A stretch of 64,000 nt of DNA from Fomitopsis serialis (GCF_022376445.1 NW_025954963.1:1488001-1552000), one strand, 5' to 3'; counted from the stretch's first letter, positions 23,275 through 35,942 are shown. Program-made: numbers and translations. The notes: a model not told the origin generated them from the sequence alone.

Positions 23275-25924
23275 ATGTTCAAGGTTCGTAAGGGTTACGC
23301 CTTTGAGATGGAACGCAAGATCGCACAAGTTAGCCTGCAGACGTTCATCCAGGCGTTCGTACCCGGAGCGGACATTCCACCCGATGTCGTCGTGGACACA
23401 TTCGACCCCGCTTGCTTTGAGGGTAAAGAGTGGCCCATGTATGACGAGTTGGTCAGTATTTTCACCGGATGGTGCAGAATCTTGGTGGGCTGATTTCTTT
23501 CCGACAGTGCAAGGTGGCAAACTCGGTCTTCGACCACGTCCCCGTCAAAGACGGTATCCCGAGGCTGGTAGCGAAGAACACACATCGCTGGCCTGACCCT
23601 ACCGACAAGCCCGACTTTGAGGAGAACACGGACCCTGACGTAACTGTCTATCCCGAACACGACGACGCGAAGCGCGCATATACGATCGAGGCGTCAGCGC
23701 TCAAAGGAAAGTCGGAGCAGGGAATCAAGCACTGTGCAGAGAAGGAAGCTAGGACATCGTGGCTATGGGCAAGCCTCTTTATCGAAGCGAAGGCTGCCGC
23801 CAACGACTCTCCGTTTGTGGTGCCGCCAGCGATGAAGACTGGTAGGGCCGAGAAGACTGAAGCACGCACGGCAGCTACGCCTGATGAGGCAGAGCCGGGA
23901 TCATCAGGTCGGGCGACGGCTGAGACCGCCTCAGCAGCGTCGACGACGGTTACTCCTGCTACTCCGGGACCAAGCAACACAGCCGCACCGCCTTTCCTCC
24001 GTCAGGACACCACCAGCGGTCAGCAGACAATGGGGCAGATGTGTCAGTACGTTTACAAGATCCTGCGAAGACAGTTCCTGTCCTGCCTGTTCACGGTGTT
24101 CACCTGCCGTGACCATGCATGGCTACTCTATTGGGACCGCGCGGGGCTCATTGTTTCGGAGCCGTTCAACTTCGTGCAACAGCCGCGCCTCTTGCAGAAC
24201 TTCTTCTATCGGTTCGCCTGTATGGACGTTATTCAGAGAGGCGGCGATCCGACGGTTACTCGGGCGACCGAGGACGAGGTTGAGCTGATGCGCAGCCACG
24301 ACAGGTTCGACTCTGACTGGCACAAGACTCAGTTCAAGGCAACGTTAGCACCAGGCTGGCCGATCTACAAGGTCTCTGTTCCCGAAGAAGACATGATCTC
24401 GGCAGATGAGCTCAAGACGGGCGTGAAAGCGCAGCGGGATGTTTCTCAGTCGAACAACGGACGCAAGCCCGAGCGGGAGTTCCTCATCGGGAAGCCGTAC
24501 TTCATGAGTGACTCGCCCATCGGAGGAGGAACGAGGGGATATATCGCGTATGATGTCGCTGAACATCGACCGGTCTTCTTCAAGGAGTATTGGCGCGTGG
24601 ACGAGCCGACCTATCATCCGGAAGGAGAGGTTTACCTGGGGTTGCATAAGCACGGGGTGCAGTACATAGCAACCCCGATCGCTGCCGGCGACGTTTGCGG
24701 TGCGATCGGCGAAGGTCGTTCTACTCGCGCGCAAGCGTTCCTCAAAGACCCGCCGCCCAAGCTCATCCAATATCGCATTTTCTTGAAGGAGATTGGCAAA
24801 CCGCTGAAAGAATATGGGGATTCTTACGACTTAGTACTCGCCATGTACTGCTGTTTGACGGGTACGTCGATCGTTCATTTCATATATATGCTGTACATGC
24901 TCATATGTTCTATCAGCACATCAAGAAGCCTGGGAAAAGGCCCGTATCCTGCACCGCGACATAAGCAGCGGCAATCTGCTGCTATGCTGTGTCGTGACCG
25001 AAGATGGCGACATCACATGGATCGGTATGTTGGTCGACTGGGGCTTGTGCAAGTACGAGGAAGAGTTAGCTATGCGGAGTGTGCTGAAAACCCGCTCAGT
25101 GAGTCTCCGCGAGTGCCTCAACGACCAAACGTGCCGCTGATCGTTTGTAGGGCACATGGCAGTTTATCTCTGCTGTCCTACTAGCATTCCCGGGACATTT
25201 CGTGCACGCAGTGTGGCACGATCTCGAGTCGTTCATTCACGTCTTCCATTGGATGTGCCTGCGATTCCACATCACGAATTATTCAAGGTTCAGGAAGCTG
25301 TTGCGAGACCACGTCAGCGCATTCTACGACGCCTCAGATGTGTCACCCGATGGTACTTCTGTTGGCGGGCAAGCTAAGCTGACGATGATGCGAGCAGGAA
25401 CGGTACCGTTCAAGCTCGTCGGAGGATCTGCTGACCGGTCCACGCCTGGTCTGCACCGGCTCTTGGCTGATCTCGCGGCGCTCTACGGGTCACACTACAA
25501 GTGGCTGAAGCCTCAGCTGCCGACGTCGCACCCGCACGTCGCATGCTCCGTGACGCCCTCCGTCGAGTCTAAGAAGCGCGCAGCACTCAGAAACCGGTTC
25601 ATCGCGATTTCGGCTGAAGAGCTGACCGAGCCCATGTCAGAAACAGTGGTTGAAGAAGTACCGACGGCATCTGTTCTCGAGAATCACCTGCGGATCAAGA
25701 CCGTGTTCGCGGCGGCGTTGCTCGGTGAAGCCCAGTGGACATACGATGACAAGACCGGGGACAACTTCGCCTATGTCAGCACATCCTTGGATCAATGGAG
25801 CTGGGGGTCAAGGGAGTCTGTCAAGAGGTCTGCGGACAATTCTGCGGACGACAGATCGGACAAGCGCATCAGGAGTAACATCAGCAGCGTGTCCGTGTCG
25901 ACCACTCCATCGTTGGGCTCTTGA
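23275..25924 (+). CDS. FunK1-type protein kinase K5, short form, intact
   Basis: Exons 23275-23451, 23508-24861, 24917-25098 and 25151-25924 sum to 829 codons (828 residues). The start is MFKVRKGYAFEMERK. The first half of exon 2 is close to K3, but exon 3 (CCVVTEDGDITWIGMLVDWG) resembles K1, and the C-terminal tail after HYKWLKPQ is the most divergent of the array. The protein ends at TTPSLGS without the IVENVDG tail of its paralogues. Intron 2 is 55 nt. The MITE ends 40 bp before its ATG, so its promoter differs from that of all other copies. Confidence 0.87.
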
Positions 25925-26631
25925 ATAGTCGAGAATGTACATGTCAATTGAAGACTGAGGCCTGAGGTCGAACGTGGGCGCTTTTCGCGTCGAGGACTGG
26001 GTATTCGACTCTCTGGTATTCGGCGTCCGTAGATACTCGTACTTATCCGGCCGTTTATCTGTCGGTGTAGACTACGTAGGATCGCCATTCTTCAAGCTGC
26101 CGAGCAAATTATTCGAACTGAGTAGATATACTGGCCAGAGGCGCCCAGGCTAATCTGTCCGACCACGTGATAAGTCGTTAGAACGCTCCGTTGTTCAGCA
26201 GTTCCGAACATTGTTCAGAGCAAAGCCACAGTGTAGAAGTCCTCCTCCGAGTCTACCTCCGCAAGTCCACGTGGGCATGGAATAGATGATCAAAAGTGAG
26301 AATAAAGATCCAGCGAACTCGGAGCACTCAAAAGGCACTCCGGTACTCAGAAGCACAACTTAAGGGGCGGAAACTGAGCGCAGGAGGTGAGTTCCTCGAT
26401 ATGATCTTCCAGCAACGAGCACATGATTTCGTGCTGTTGATACAATGACTATGATGATAGCCTGTTTTGCTGAACGCGCCGAACAGAAGTACAACGGAAT
26501 TCATTCAACGTGAGGGGTCGCAGGCCCTTGACTGCGAACGAACAGCCTTGGTCGTTGATTTCCTCGGGGCCGCCATTGAGTGCGTGACCATATATATCGC
26601 GATCCTGACAACCTCCCATTAGAGAAGAATC
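25925..26631. other. Spacer between K5 and K6
   Basis: The left end retains the shared kinase 3' block (GGCGCTTTTCGCGTCGAGG near 25978). No coiled-coil copy follows K5. From about 26110 the sequence is unique, with CCACGTGATAAGTC at 26163-26176 and a TATA-like TATATAT at 26591-26597 before K6. Confidence 0.55.
26591..26597 (+). promoter_or_regulatory. TATA-like box of K6
   Basis: TATATAT lies 34 bp before the K6 ATG at 26632. Confidence 0.4.
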
Positions 26632-29227
26632 ATGGAGGATAAGATTGCACAAGTCAGCCTTGATACATTCCTGCGGGAATTCGTGCCTGGGCCCGACCTT
26701 CCTCCCGGCGCCACCATAGAAGGCTTTTGCACCACAGAAGCTATCAGTACAGAAAGCACGGTGTATGGCAGACTGGTGGGTGATAGGGCAACGAGGCATG
26801 AGCTGAGTGGGCTGACGATCGTTCAAAGTGTGAGGCGGCGAACTCCGTTTTCAACCGCGTCCCCGCCGAGGCAGGCGGTCAGAGGCTTGTAGCCGAGGAC
26901 ACGCACCGTTGGGTTGATCTTACGGACGAAACGGATGGCACTTTAAGAACGTCTCCTGGCGTGATCGTTTATCCCGTCAACGAAGATGCAATAAAGGCGT
27001 ATACAATCGAGGCAGCGATGCCTAATCAGAGGCGGCCACGCAAGAGGCAACGCTGCGAGGCAACGGAAGCAAGGGCGGCGTGGTTCTGGGTGTCCCTGTT
27101 GCTACATGCAAAGGTCGATCCGGACGATTCTCCGTTCGCGATACCTGATTCGGCGCAGGAGGCGAGTTCTCAGACGACCTCAACGCAGGGCATAGCTACC
27201 CTCGTACCACCGCCACCTGCGGTTCCAACTATGGTGACAGCAAGTGCCGGCGCAGACCTTCCGCCTTCGTTCCTGCGTCTTAAGACGACAGGCGGTGCCA
27301 CGCGAACAGTGAGACAGTTGACCGACTGTGTAGCGAAGGTGCTACAGAGACAGTTCCTGCTCTGGTTCTTCACGGTCTTCGTCTGCCGCGATCATGCTTG
27401 GCTGCTCCGCTGGGATCGCATGGGACTCGTTGTATCCGAGCCCTTCAACTTTGTGCAGCAGCCACACGTCTTGCACAACTTTCTCCACCGGTTCGCCTGT
27501 ATGAGTGACTTGCAGCGAGGTCGTGACCTCACAGTGGTACCGGCGAGCGAGGAAGAGGCCAAACGCATGCGCTGTTTCACCAAATTTGACTCGCCGTCGG
27601 ACTGGCGCAAGATCCCATTTGCGACTGCGCTAGCACCGGGATGGCCGATTTACAAGATTTCCGTACCAGAAGACGATATGATATCGGCAGCTCAGCTGAA
27701 GAAGGACACGAAAGAGCCGCAAGATACGTCCAAGCCGTCGAGCGGACGTATGCGCGGGTTCCTTGTGGGGAAGCCGTCTTTCACGAACACATCGGTGACC
27801 GGACGGGCGACGAAATGCCACATTGCGTACGACATTTCTGAAGACCGGCTAGTCTTCTGCAAGGAGTATTGGCGTACAGACACGCCAACGTCGCATCCGG
27901 AGGGAGATGTGTACCTGCGCCTGCACAGCAAGAACGTGAGTTTCATTGCGACGCCAATCGCAGCCGGTGATGTTCGCAACAAGTACGGCACGGTGCATCA
28001 CACGCGCGCTCAGGAGTTCACTGGAGAATCGGACCGGATGCTTGTTCAATATCGGCTCATTCTGAAGGAAATTGCGCAGCCCCTGAAGGAGTACACGAAC
28101 TCCCTTCACTTGGTACAGATGGTGTACAGCTATCTGCGAGGTTCGTCTGAAGTTTCGCTTATTGCACTCTTTCGATAGCGCTGATCTCGCGGTATGCTAG
28201 CGCACGAAGAAGCGTGGCTAGAGGCTGGAGTCTTGCATCGAGATATCAGCGGAGATAACCTCATGATATACTGGTACTTTGAGAACGGGCAGTCGAAATG
28301 TAAGGCGTTGTTGGTCGACTGGGGCCTTTGCAAGTACCGTGAAGAGATGGACAAACCAGTTGTCAGGAAAAATCGCTCCGTATGTGTTGATGTTCTCTCG
28401 TCAACGTGGAGCTGATCGTTGCGCAGGGTACTTGGCAATTCATATCCGCTGTGTTGCTGGTCTACCCAGGAACATTTGCCCACGAGGTGTGGCACGATTT
28501 GGAGTCGTTTATTCACGTCCTACACTGGATGTGTCTGCGATTTCATATCACGGATGCTTCGGCGGACATCAAGAATCTGATCAACCACGTCAGTGCGATT
28601 TACGACCATTCTCATAAAAACGCCAGTGGGTCATCTGTGGGCGGTTACCAGAAGCTCAGGATCATGCAAAACGGCGATGTACCATTTCGGCTTATTGGAG
28701 GATCTGCTGGATTGCAAACTCCCGGCCTCCACCGACTCTTCCTTGCGCTTGCAGCTCTGTACAAGGAACAGTACAAGTGGTTGGAACCGCAACTACATAG
28801 ATTGATCTCGATACCAGCCGAGTCGCAGAAGGATGCGCCGCCTCAGGTTCAACAGTCACAGGTCACCATGCCGTCCCGGAGGTTGCCAGCGCGCGTCAAA
28901 GGACAACTCGTAGTAGAAGTCGTCCCTGCTCAGCCTGTCCTCAATGATCACATTAGATTCGCGGAAGCTCTCGAGCAGGCACTGTTTTCGGAGTCAAATC
29001 CTTGGACCGACGACGAGAAGACGATAGACCAATTCGCGTACGATAACAGTGTAATGAAACAACACATGTGGATGTCGAGGGAGGCTTCCAGGCGATCTCC
29101 CGAAGAGGAAATCTCCGTCAAAGACAAAGCCAGGAAGCGCGTAAGGAGCGGTACCCACACGGTGCCCTGGAGCACGTCGTCCGCGTCCCAACTGGGTTCC
29201 AAAGCTGGACTTGATTTAGAAACGTAG
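26632..29227 (+). CDS. Divergent FunK1-type protein kinase K6, intact
   Basis: Exons 26632-26775, 26829-28140, 28201-28379 and 28427-29227 sum to 812 codons (811 residues), with all three introns at the same positions as in K2-K5. The start MEDKIAQVSLDTF aligns with the internal MERKIAQ of the others. The domain is complete: FLVGKPSF, FCKEYWR, LHRDISGDNLMI, LVDWGLCKY, GTWQFISAVLL, HDLESFIHVLHWMC. The Gly-rich loop is changed to TGRATKCHIAYD where paralogues have GGGTRGYIAYD. Divergence along the whole length marks it as an older paralogue outside the recent amplification. Its only close relative here is the fragment K9 at 51290-51850. Confidence 0.87.
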
Positions 29228-29873
29228 CGCATAACTTAAACGTCGGTGTCCGTGTGTTGTCGAGAAGGTTACTCGTCCCGTATTGGTCGCTGTTGTACGC
29301 TACCAAGTAGTATTGTTGTGTTGCCAAGCCACTGGTGGTCGAAGAATGTCGTGTCAGTTTGTTTGTATTACTGCAGATGACTGAAGTCCCGAAGTCCGAG
29401 TATGTCGGATTCAAGGCGGATTCTTGGTGGCTTATTGATACTATGAGGCTGAGCAAGCATAGCGGTATAGCGTTCACGGCCCTACTATACTCCAGTCATA
29501 TGTGTTGCTACGTCGTGTACTCGAGCTCGTTCTCGCCAGCATCCCTAGGCCTTCCGGCGTCGCTTTAGTAAGCAGAAACGGAGATTATACTCAGCATTCG
29601 GTGGCCGAAGTTGCGCCATGGTGCTCCGAGAGCACGACAGTGCTACCCACAGTTTCTCTGGCGGCCGGCGAGCTCATAGTTGGCGCGCTCACGTTATACT
29701 ATGGCGTTATAGATTAGCAGGATCGGTGCGAACCTGCTGACCGATCCAACGCTAGCCCGAGCGTCCCCGTGGTATTTCAGCGATGTGAGTATATAAGAAT
29801 GGGTGCGACGTCACCCTAGCACTATCCAACAGTTCTTAGAACCTCCTACCAGGGTCTTCACAACATATCCAAG
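29228..29873. other. Spacer between K6 and the CmcJ-type gene
   Basis: No gene is supported. The right end has a core promoter (TATATAAG at 29790-29797). Confidence 0.5.
29790..29797 (+). promoter_or_regulatory. TATA box of the CmcJ-type oxidoreductase gene
   Basis: TATATAAG lies 76 bp upstream of ATG 29874, a usual distance for a fungal core promoter. Confidence 0.6.
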
Positions 29874-30830
29874 ATGGCTACCGCTGCTACGCTCTCCCCT
29901 CATGACGTTCAGACCACGCTGAACTACTACGCTCCGCTGAAGGGCTCGACGGAGGCCCCATACCAGTACGTGTACGACCCGCCTGAAGGGGTGGCCAAGA
30001 ACAACCTCGATGTTGACCCGCACCCTGCGGTCATCCACGACGGGCGCGGACGGGAATCCGAGTTCTCCATCGACACGACCGGCTTCCAGTTCGTGCAGTA
30101 CCCGAGTGTGGAGAAGGAGTTCGACGACGACGCCCGCATCCAGGACGTGTACTACAAGGAGGTCGAGGAGCTCCTCAGGAAGGAGGTGGGCGCAAAGCGT
30201 GTCTTCATCTTCGATCACACTATCAGGTATGTTCACCCTCCGATGTGGCAGAATCCTTGTGGCTCACATCGATACATAGGAGGAAGCCTGCGGACGACGG
30301 TGATAGGTCTCTTGCCCGCGGTCCAGTAGTGAGTACCCGTCGATGCATATCTCGAGTACGAGGTCGTCGAACTCACATGGCGTACGCAGGAACGCGTCCA
30401 CATCGACCAGACATTCGAGGCCTCCGTCGCGCGTGTGCGCTACCACCTCGCAGAGGATGCGGATCGCCTGCTGAAAGGCCGCGTGCGCATCATCAACGTC
30501 TGGCGGCCGATCCACCATCCGGCCGCGCACAAGCCGCTCGCGGTCTCCGACTGGCGCCACCTTGACACGGATCACGACCTCGTCTCCGTGCGGCATATCT
30601 ACCCTCACCGCGAGGGCAGCACGTTCAGCGTGAAGTACAACCCGAACCACAAGTGGTACTACCTGTCGAACCAGACGCCCGACGAGGTCACGCTCATCAA
30701 GTGCTACGACTCGGAGGTGGACAGGGCGAGGCTGACGCCGCACTCGGCGTTCTTGGATGCGACGACCCCATCGGAGCTGCCGATGCGCGAGTCGATCGAG
30801 GTCCGTGTCCTCGTTTTTGACCAGGAGTGA
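29874..30830 (+). CDS. CmcJ/AsaB-type oxidoreductase (GA4 desaturase family)
   Basis: Exons 29874-30226, 30280-30328 and 30390-30830 give 280 residues. The opening (LNYYAPLKGSTEAPYQYVYD) and RGPVERVHIDQTF near residue 130 are hallmarks of the fungal family related to the CmcJ subunit of cephamycin 7-alpha-methoxylation and to AsaB, iron/2-oxoglutarate-type hydroxylases or desaturases of secondary metabolism. H of VHIDQT is the expected metal ligand. RIINVWRPI and WYYLSNQTPDEVTLIKCYDS further on are also typical, and length fits the family. The TTC of the VKYNPNHKWYY region and the C-terminal RVLVFDQE are intact. No biosynthetic cluster is visible around it, so its substrate is unknown. Confidence 0.8.
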
Positions 30831-31140
30831 TTGGGCGGGCCGTGGGTTGTACGATGTGTAGAGTGTAGGATATTCAGATCGGGCCTGTGTGAGAGCAATT
30901 CGATTCTGTGAGTTTGGATTTGACAGTAATATGCGATGCCAACGCCGGAGCAGCGGCCTTCCGCCGAAGTTTGTTGCCGCTCTCAAAGCGATCGCACGGT
31001 GCAGTCGAGAGCTTTCCAGACAACTTGACAGTAAAACAGCGACACTCAAAGCATACGAACGCGAAGACTAACGCTACAAAACGCACCATCCCGCCGACAG
31101 ATGGCGGAGACGCACCAGTGGAATCCCGGCCCATAACGAC
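30831..31140. other. Convergent spacer, CmcJ-type gene and DOHH
   Basis: About 310 bp between two stop codons facing each other; nothing further recognised. Confidence 0.5.
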
Positions 31141-32442
31141 TCATGCACCAACAGCTGACACCGTATTACCGTCTGCGAGACCATTTGCGTATTGGAATTC
31201 GCCGGAGTTCTCGTACTGTCAAAGAAGGTCTTTACAAACGTATGTCAATTGACACGGAGGAGCCCACGTACCTCCCACATATCGATCGCGACGATACAGC
31301 TCTCCTTCACTACGCGCGGCGAGTCCTCGCGCTTCGACCACTCCTTCAAATGCGGGAGCACCTCGGGGGTCGCAATGCCCCCGAGGGCCTCAGCAGCTTC
31401 GTGGCGAACCATGTCAGACTCTGATGAATTCTGAAGTACTTTCAGGAGGGACGGGACGGCGTGGGCGGAGAGGAGTTGGCCAAATACGAAGGCGATCTCG
31501 TGCCTGCGGGTTCAAACGATGTTAGCCTTGATTTAACTAGTTAGGGAATGGATGTACTTGAACAGAGCGCTGTCATCAGCGAAACCGGCTGCTAGCGCAT
31601 CGACTGCAGCGGGAGTTCCGATATTTCGCAGGGCGAACATAGCGCGATATCGCTCGAAGAGAGGGCACGACGTGTCGAGGAGGGTGTCTTTTAGTTTAGC
31701 GATAGCCACCTCAGAGGCATCTTCCGGCGTCGCTTTACCAGAGAGGAGTTTTGAGGAAGGCGGAGCAGGGTCGATGGAGGTGTAAGTCCTGGTCAATTAC
31801 ACCATGAGCAGGTCCGACACTTATTGGGAAGCTAAGGTTGACGTACTGGTCTGATGATGACGCCACGCTATTCCAGTGCTTCTTCCCCTCCTCCGAGTTA
31901 TCCCACTGGATCTTCGCAAGTGCGATCTCGCATGTCTCACTCACGCTCTTGTTCGAGTCGTTCAGGTAGTGCTTGAGAAAAGTTATGCTGGCTGGAGCGG
32001 ATATGGCTCCCATCGCTTCGGCAGCCTACTTGGTGTGCGTTCGCGGTGGGTCCGGACGGGCGAAGGCGTGGAGGGACGCACCTCATGTCGGACCATGGGG
32101 TCTTCGGATTCGTTGGCGAGGACGGCTTCGAGGGTGGGAAGAGCAGAGATGTTTTTCATTTGGCCAAGGCAGTAGGCGAGTTCGTGTTTTAGCAGAGCAC
32201 TGTCATCCGCGAAACCTTCGAGGTCGTCGTGAGTGAGCGTCGTAGCGGACGGAACGATCTGACAGTCGCGATATACGTTCACTCGATGACATACCTTTTG
32301 AGATGATCCTGATAGCCTCCTCTGACTTGAGTGACTTCAGCGTGAAGAGGGCACGGAAACGATTATGCAGTGGGACATTTCCGGACGTGTTCAACAGGGT
32401 CGCCTCGAGCGCGGCAAGCTTCGCAGCGTCGGTCTGAACCAT
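31141..32442 (-). CDS. LIA1: Deoxyhypusine hydroxylase
   Basis: Exons on the minus strand are 32442-32295, 32215-32082, 32025-31847, 31788-31558, 31503-31272 and 31215-31141, giving 332 residues. The enzyme is a HEAT-repeat di-iron hydroxylase that completes hypusine formation on translation factor eIF5A. All four His-Glu iron-ligand motifs are present: [34 protein letters not shown] and [12 protein letters not shown]. The two-fold pseudo-repeat ([11 protein letters not shown] and [11 protein letters not shown]) is clear. Introns interrupt motifs two and three. The start [16 protein letters not shown] is the first ATG in frame. The gene is divergent from MRT4, with 331 bp between the two start codons. 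Confidence 0.93.
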
Positions 32443-32773
32443 ATCCCGATAATCCGGGGGCGTGATTGGGTGGATGGTGAGAGGAAGAGACAAGGCGTAT
32501 GTGAGAGTGAAGGCGAATGAAGTGCCGGTTCGTAAGACAGACCGTGACCAGGCGGAGGAACTTGAAGGACTGAAAGTGGCGGAGGACGAGATCAGCGCCG
32601 CGAGATTAGATTGCGGGGCAATTTTTGCGAGATCAGATCGTATGCATCTGCATGGGCGCCTCCGTCTTCTCGTGAAAATCGTGCTTGCTTGCGCCGCGCA
32701 CAAACATCCCTGGCGCTCTTGTCTATCACTTTATTGCAATCACTTTTAACAGAGACAAAAACCTCTTTCCAGG
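32443..32773. promoter_or_regulatory. Shared divergent promoter of DOHH and MRT4
   Basis: The 331 bp between the start codons of two translation/ribosome genes read outward in both directions must hold both promoters. No clear TATA box is seen. Confidence 0.5.
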
Positions 32774-33776
32774 ATGCCAAAGTCAAAACGCCAGAAACTC
32801 GGTGAGTCTTGGTCGCCAGTGTAAGGAAGGCATAAGCTTACGGCGGTAGTTGCGTAGTGTCCCTGACCAAGGTCTCGAAGAAGACACGAGAGCAGAAGCA
32901 TGCCCTACTGAATGAAGTGAGTCTCGCCGGTCAATCATTGCGGTAATATCTGACGTCGTCCGACCAAGGTACAAGAAAATGCGGGCAAGTGGGAGTACTG
33001 TTGGTTGTTCGAGGTGGGGAACATGCGGAACGCACACCTGAAGACAGTACGAAAACTATGGAAAGAGTATGTCTTGTGAACATGATTTATGCGACTAACG
33101 GTCTGATCAGCCTGCAGCTCGGCACGGATGTTCTTTGGTCGAGGAGCAGTGATGGCGAAGGCATTAGGCACAACGCCAGAGGAGGAGTGTCGCATGGGTC
33201 TACACAAACTCGCAAAAGTACGCAGCCCCATCTGACATCTATCGTCGTCCGCGCTCACACAGACCCTTCGTCCAGCAAATAAAAGGCCAGGTTGGGCTAT
33301 TCTTCACCTCCTCCCCACCCTCCGAAGTCCTCGAGTGGTTCGCCGACTTCCAACAACCCGACTTCGCACGCTCAGGCAACATCGCCTCCCAAACCTTCAC
33401 GCTCCCCGCCGGGCCCATCATGCAACAGCACTCCACGCCGCCCGAGCCCTTCCCGCATAACGAGGAGCCGCAGCTGCGCAAGCTCGGGCTGCGCACCCGG
33501 ATGGTGCGCGGCGTGCCGACGCTAGACGCGCCCCACACAGTGTGCGAGGCGGGGAAGACGCTCACGCCGGAGCAGACACAGCTACTGAAGCTGGTCGGCG
33601 TGAAGATGGTGAAGTTCAGGGTGGGGTTGAGGGCACGGTGGGAGGCGGCGAGCGGGGAGGTCGTACAGATTGAGGGACAGGAGATTAGGGAGGAAGAGAA
33701 GGCGGGTGGGGAGGCGCCCGAAGCAGAAGTTGCAGATGGAGATGTGGGAGTTGACGAAGAGATGGAGGGATTGTAG
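32774..33776 (+). CDS. MRT4: mRNA turnover / ribosome assembly factor Mrt4
   Basis: Exons 32774-32801, 32858-32916, 32969-33066, 33118-33217 and 33276-33776 sum to 262 codons (261 residues). The protein is a nucleolar relative of stalk protein P0 that occupies the P0 site on pre-60S particles until exchange. Landmarks are MPKSKRQK at the start, KVSKKTREQKHAL, the P0-like FEVGNMRNAHLK, ARMFFGRGAVMAKALG and LFFTSSPPSEVLEWF, then LRTRMVRGVPTL and FRVGLRARW. The acidic tail (EAEVADGDVGVDEEMEGL) is longer than in yeast but lacks the SDDDMGFGLFD end of true P0, as expected for Mrt4. Confidence 0.92.
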
Positions 33777-35942
33777 GGTGTTGTCGTGCTGATGTGGTAT
33801 TGTGTATTCTCTACTTTCTCATCTCGCTTGTATCGGTGCTGCTGCCTATTTCATTCTCTTGCAGATCCTCGATCAGTGGCAGGATGGGCGGTCGGGCTTT
33901 GGAGCAAACCCGCTACGCTCCCATGTCCCGATGCGTCGGTACACAGCACCAGTTGCACGCTGTGCGTCGGTCCGTGGTCGCAAGACTGGAAGGTCGCTCC
34001 TCGGAGGACGAGGTATTCAATTGATCATGCACATGGCATTACATGAGCTCGTTCTTCGGCCGTACGCACGGATCGTGATCTGAAGATGTCGAAGACTGAT
34101 TTTATAATTCCCTCTCAAGGTCTTGCGATAGTACGCGAAGCGTGAGTGACGATCCGCGTTCTTGTTCTTCTCAGGCTTTCCAATCATTCGTGAAGGGACG
34201 CTCGCGGCAGAGACCCGAATTCTTCTTCGATCTTTCGTCGGCCCTCCAAATCGCGTTGCCTCAGGCATTTTGTGGATTACGACCAGCGAACTGTGGCAAT
34301 TCGCGTCGACTCAAATCGTAGCTCATGAGCTGGAGGGTCTAAAGTCAACTTCTTCACGAGGCCAATAGATCTATGTCGAGGAACCATCACATGGAATGCC
34401 CTGGAGGCCAGTCTCATGGGAAGGTAGGCTTCAAAGCTTCAAGCGTGTCAGGACCACTCGAGGATCCCGCCAGCTGCTGTCCGATAAGCTCGGGAGACCT
34501 TAGGCGTGTATGGTACTTCCCGCATCAAGCCTCCTCAGTGAGTAAGCGGTGGGCTTGTTTGTGTCGGTGATACTTACTCGTTTTACCCGAGTTAGATGAT
34601 CATGATCGCTCAGAAGATGTTGTACGCAGAATTTGCATTCGTAGCTCGTGCTCTGGTCTCAGCTAGACTCACCGGTGAACGTACGTGAGCAACCAAGGGC
34701 AGTTGTTAGTTCTTCTGTGTCGAATCAGCTTCGAGTCCCTGATTTTCTGGTGGAAGTGATGTATCATGATGATGAACTGACTCGTCTCACGCTTTCACTG
34801 GAAGTTGCACTGCTTGCTTAATTGCTGTTTTTTGTCAGAGCTCACCCGTTCCATTATCAGAAGACGTGCGGTAAAGGTCAGGGTGTTTTCGGATGTCGCT
34901 AGCCAACGCATTGTAAGCCCGGCTTGGCCCGCGTATACGGCGTCCGAGAAGACGACACAAACCTTTACACGTGTGCACGACAAGCTTGCACTGTAACTCC
35001 ACTTCTGACTAGTCTGAAGTTTGCTCTCAAGTGTAAATGCGGTGCGTCTCGTCACAGTCAACAATCTCCCGAGGGTCCCGTTCGCTGATTGGATGAACTA
35101 CTGAATATCTCAGCCGTCATTCGGGGTTTCCTTTACCTGGACGCGATTCGGGATTGTGACCGAATTTTACTATCCGCGCTGCCATCCACTGTGATTGCTG
35201 AGAAGGGACATGCTGCATAGATGTCAAACAGAAGACGGAAGGAAGCCTGATTCTCGGTGCCGGCGAACTCCAATCTCCAGAATGATGTCAAAGCGCCACT
35301 TCCCGTTCAGATCGGTGCGCTGGCTCACGAAGCATGCACACTTATTAGCGTGAGTTCTGCTCGAGGACGGCCACCTTATGATGTGTGTGCCGTTTCGAGG
35401 ACTTTTGATGAAGTGGTCACACCTTTGGCTTTGTCTGTGCTGCTGCTGCTGGACGCTTCGCTGGGGCGTCGGTTTGGGTGACGGCATTGTGCGGGACGAA
35501 GGACGGCGGCTGTCAGCGTGGACGACTGGTATCCTCATGGGGGCCCGATCGTGCCACACGTCGCCAAATATGGACGCGTCGGTCGCTTCCTCATCCGGAT
35601 CCTGATTAGTATGTGGCTTCCCGTGGATCGTCCAAGCTCACTGCCTGTCAACCCACACAACTCTCTGCCACTCTCGCTGACCCCTCACCGTCACCCGTCT
35701 GCGCGCCGCTGCGTCGGGGGCGTGGTATAAAGGCCGGAGTGATGGTTCAAGTCGCCCCGGCCTCCCTCTCCCTCTCTCCCCCACCTCCCCTCCTCTCCTC
35801 AAGTCCGCGGCGGCACCCTTGGCGACATCTGCTTGCGTCCGCGAAAGACGCTTGCGAAGCACTCTTTTATCCGACGCGTTGTATCATCTGGGCACTTTTG
35901 TAACGACTTGTATAATTCTCTGCGGTAGAGAATAGCGGCACC
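33777..35942. other. 2.2-kb intergenic region before the DUF6534 gene
   Basis: Only short, overlapping reading frames without family features are present. The right end has a core promoter: TATAAAGG at 35726-35733 followed by a pyrimidine-rich tract of about 60 bp (35755-35815). Nothing else was recognised. Confidence 0.5.
35726..35733 (+). promoter_or_regulatory. TATA box and CT-rich initiator tract of the DUF6534 gene
   Basis: TATAAAGG is followed 20 bp later by a CCTCCCTCTCCCTCTCTCCC-type tract, the usual setting of transcription start sites in filamentous fungi. The ATG is at 35943, leaving room for a 5' UTR of about 130-180 nt. Confidence 0.6.

Noticed and set aside
35224..35559. 111-residue minus-strand frame upstream of the DUF6534 gene
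   Set aside because: No domain, no supporting splice sites and overlap with the promoter region of the neighbouring gene.
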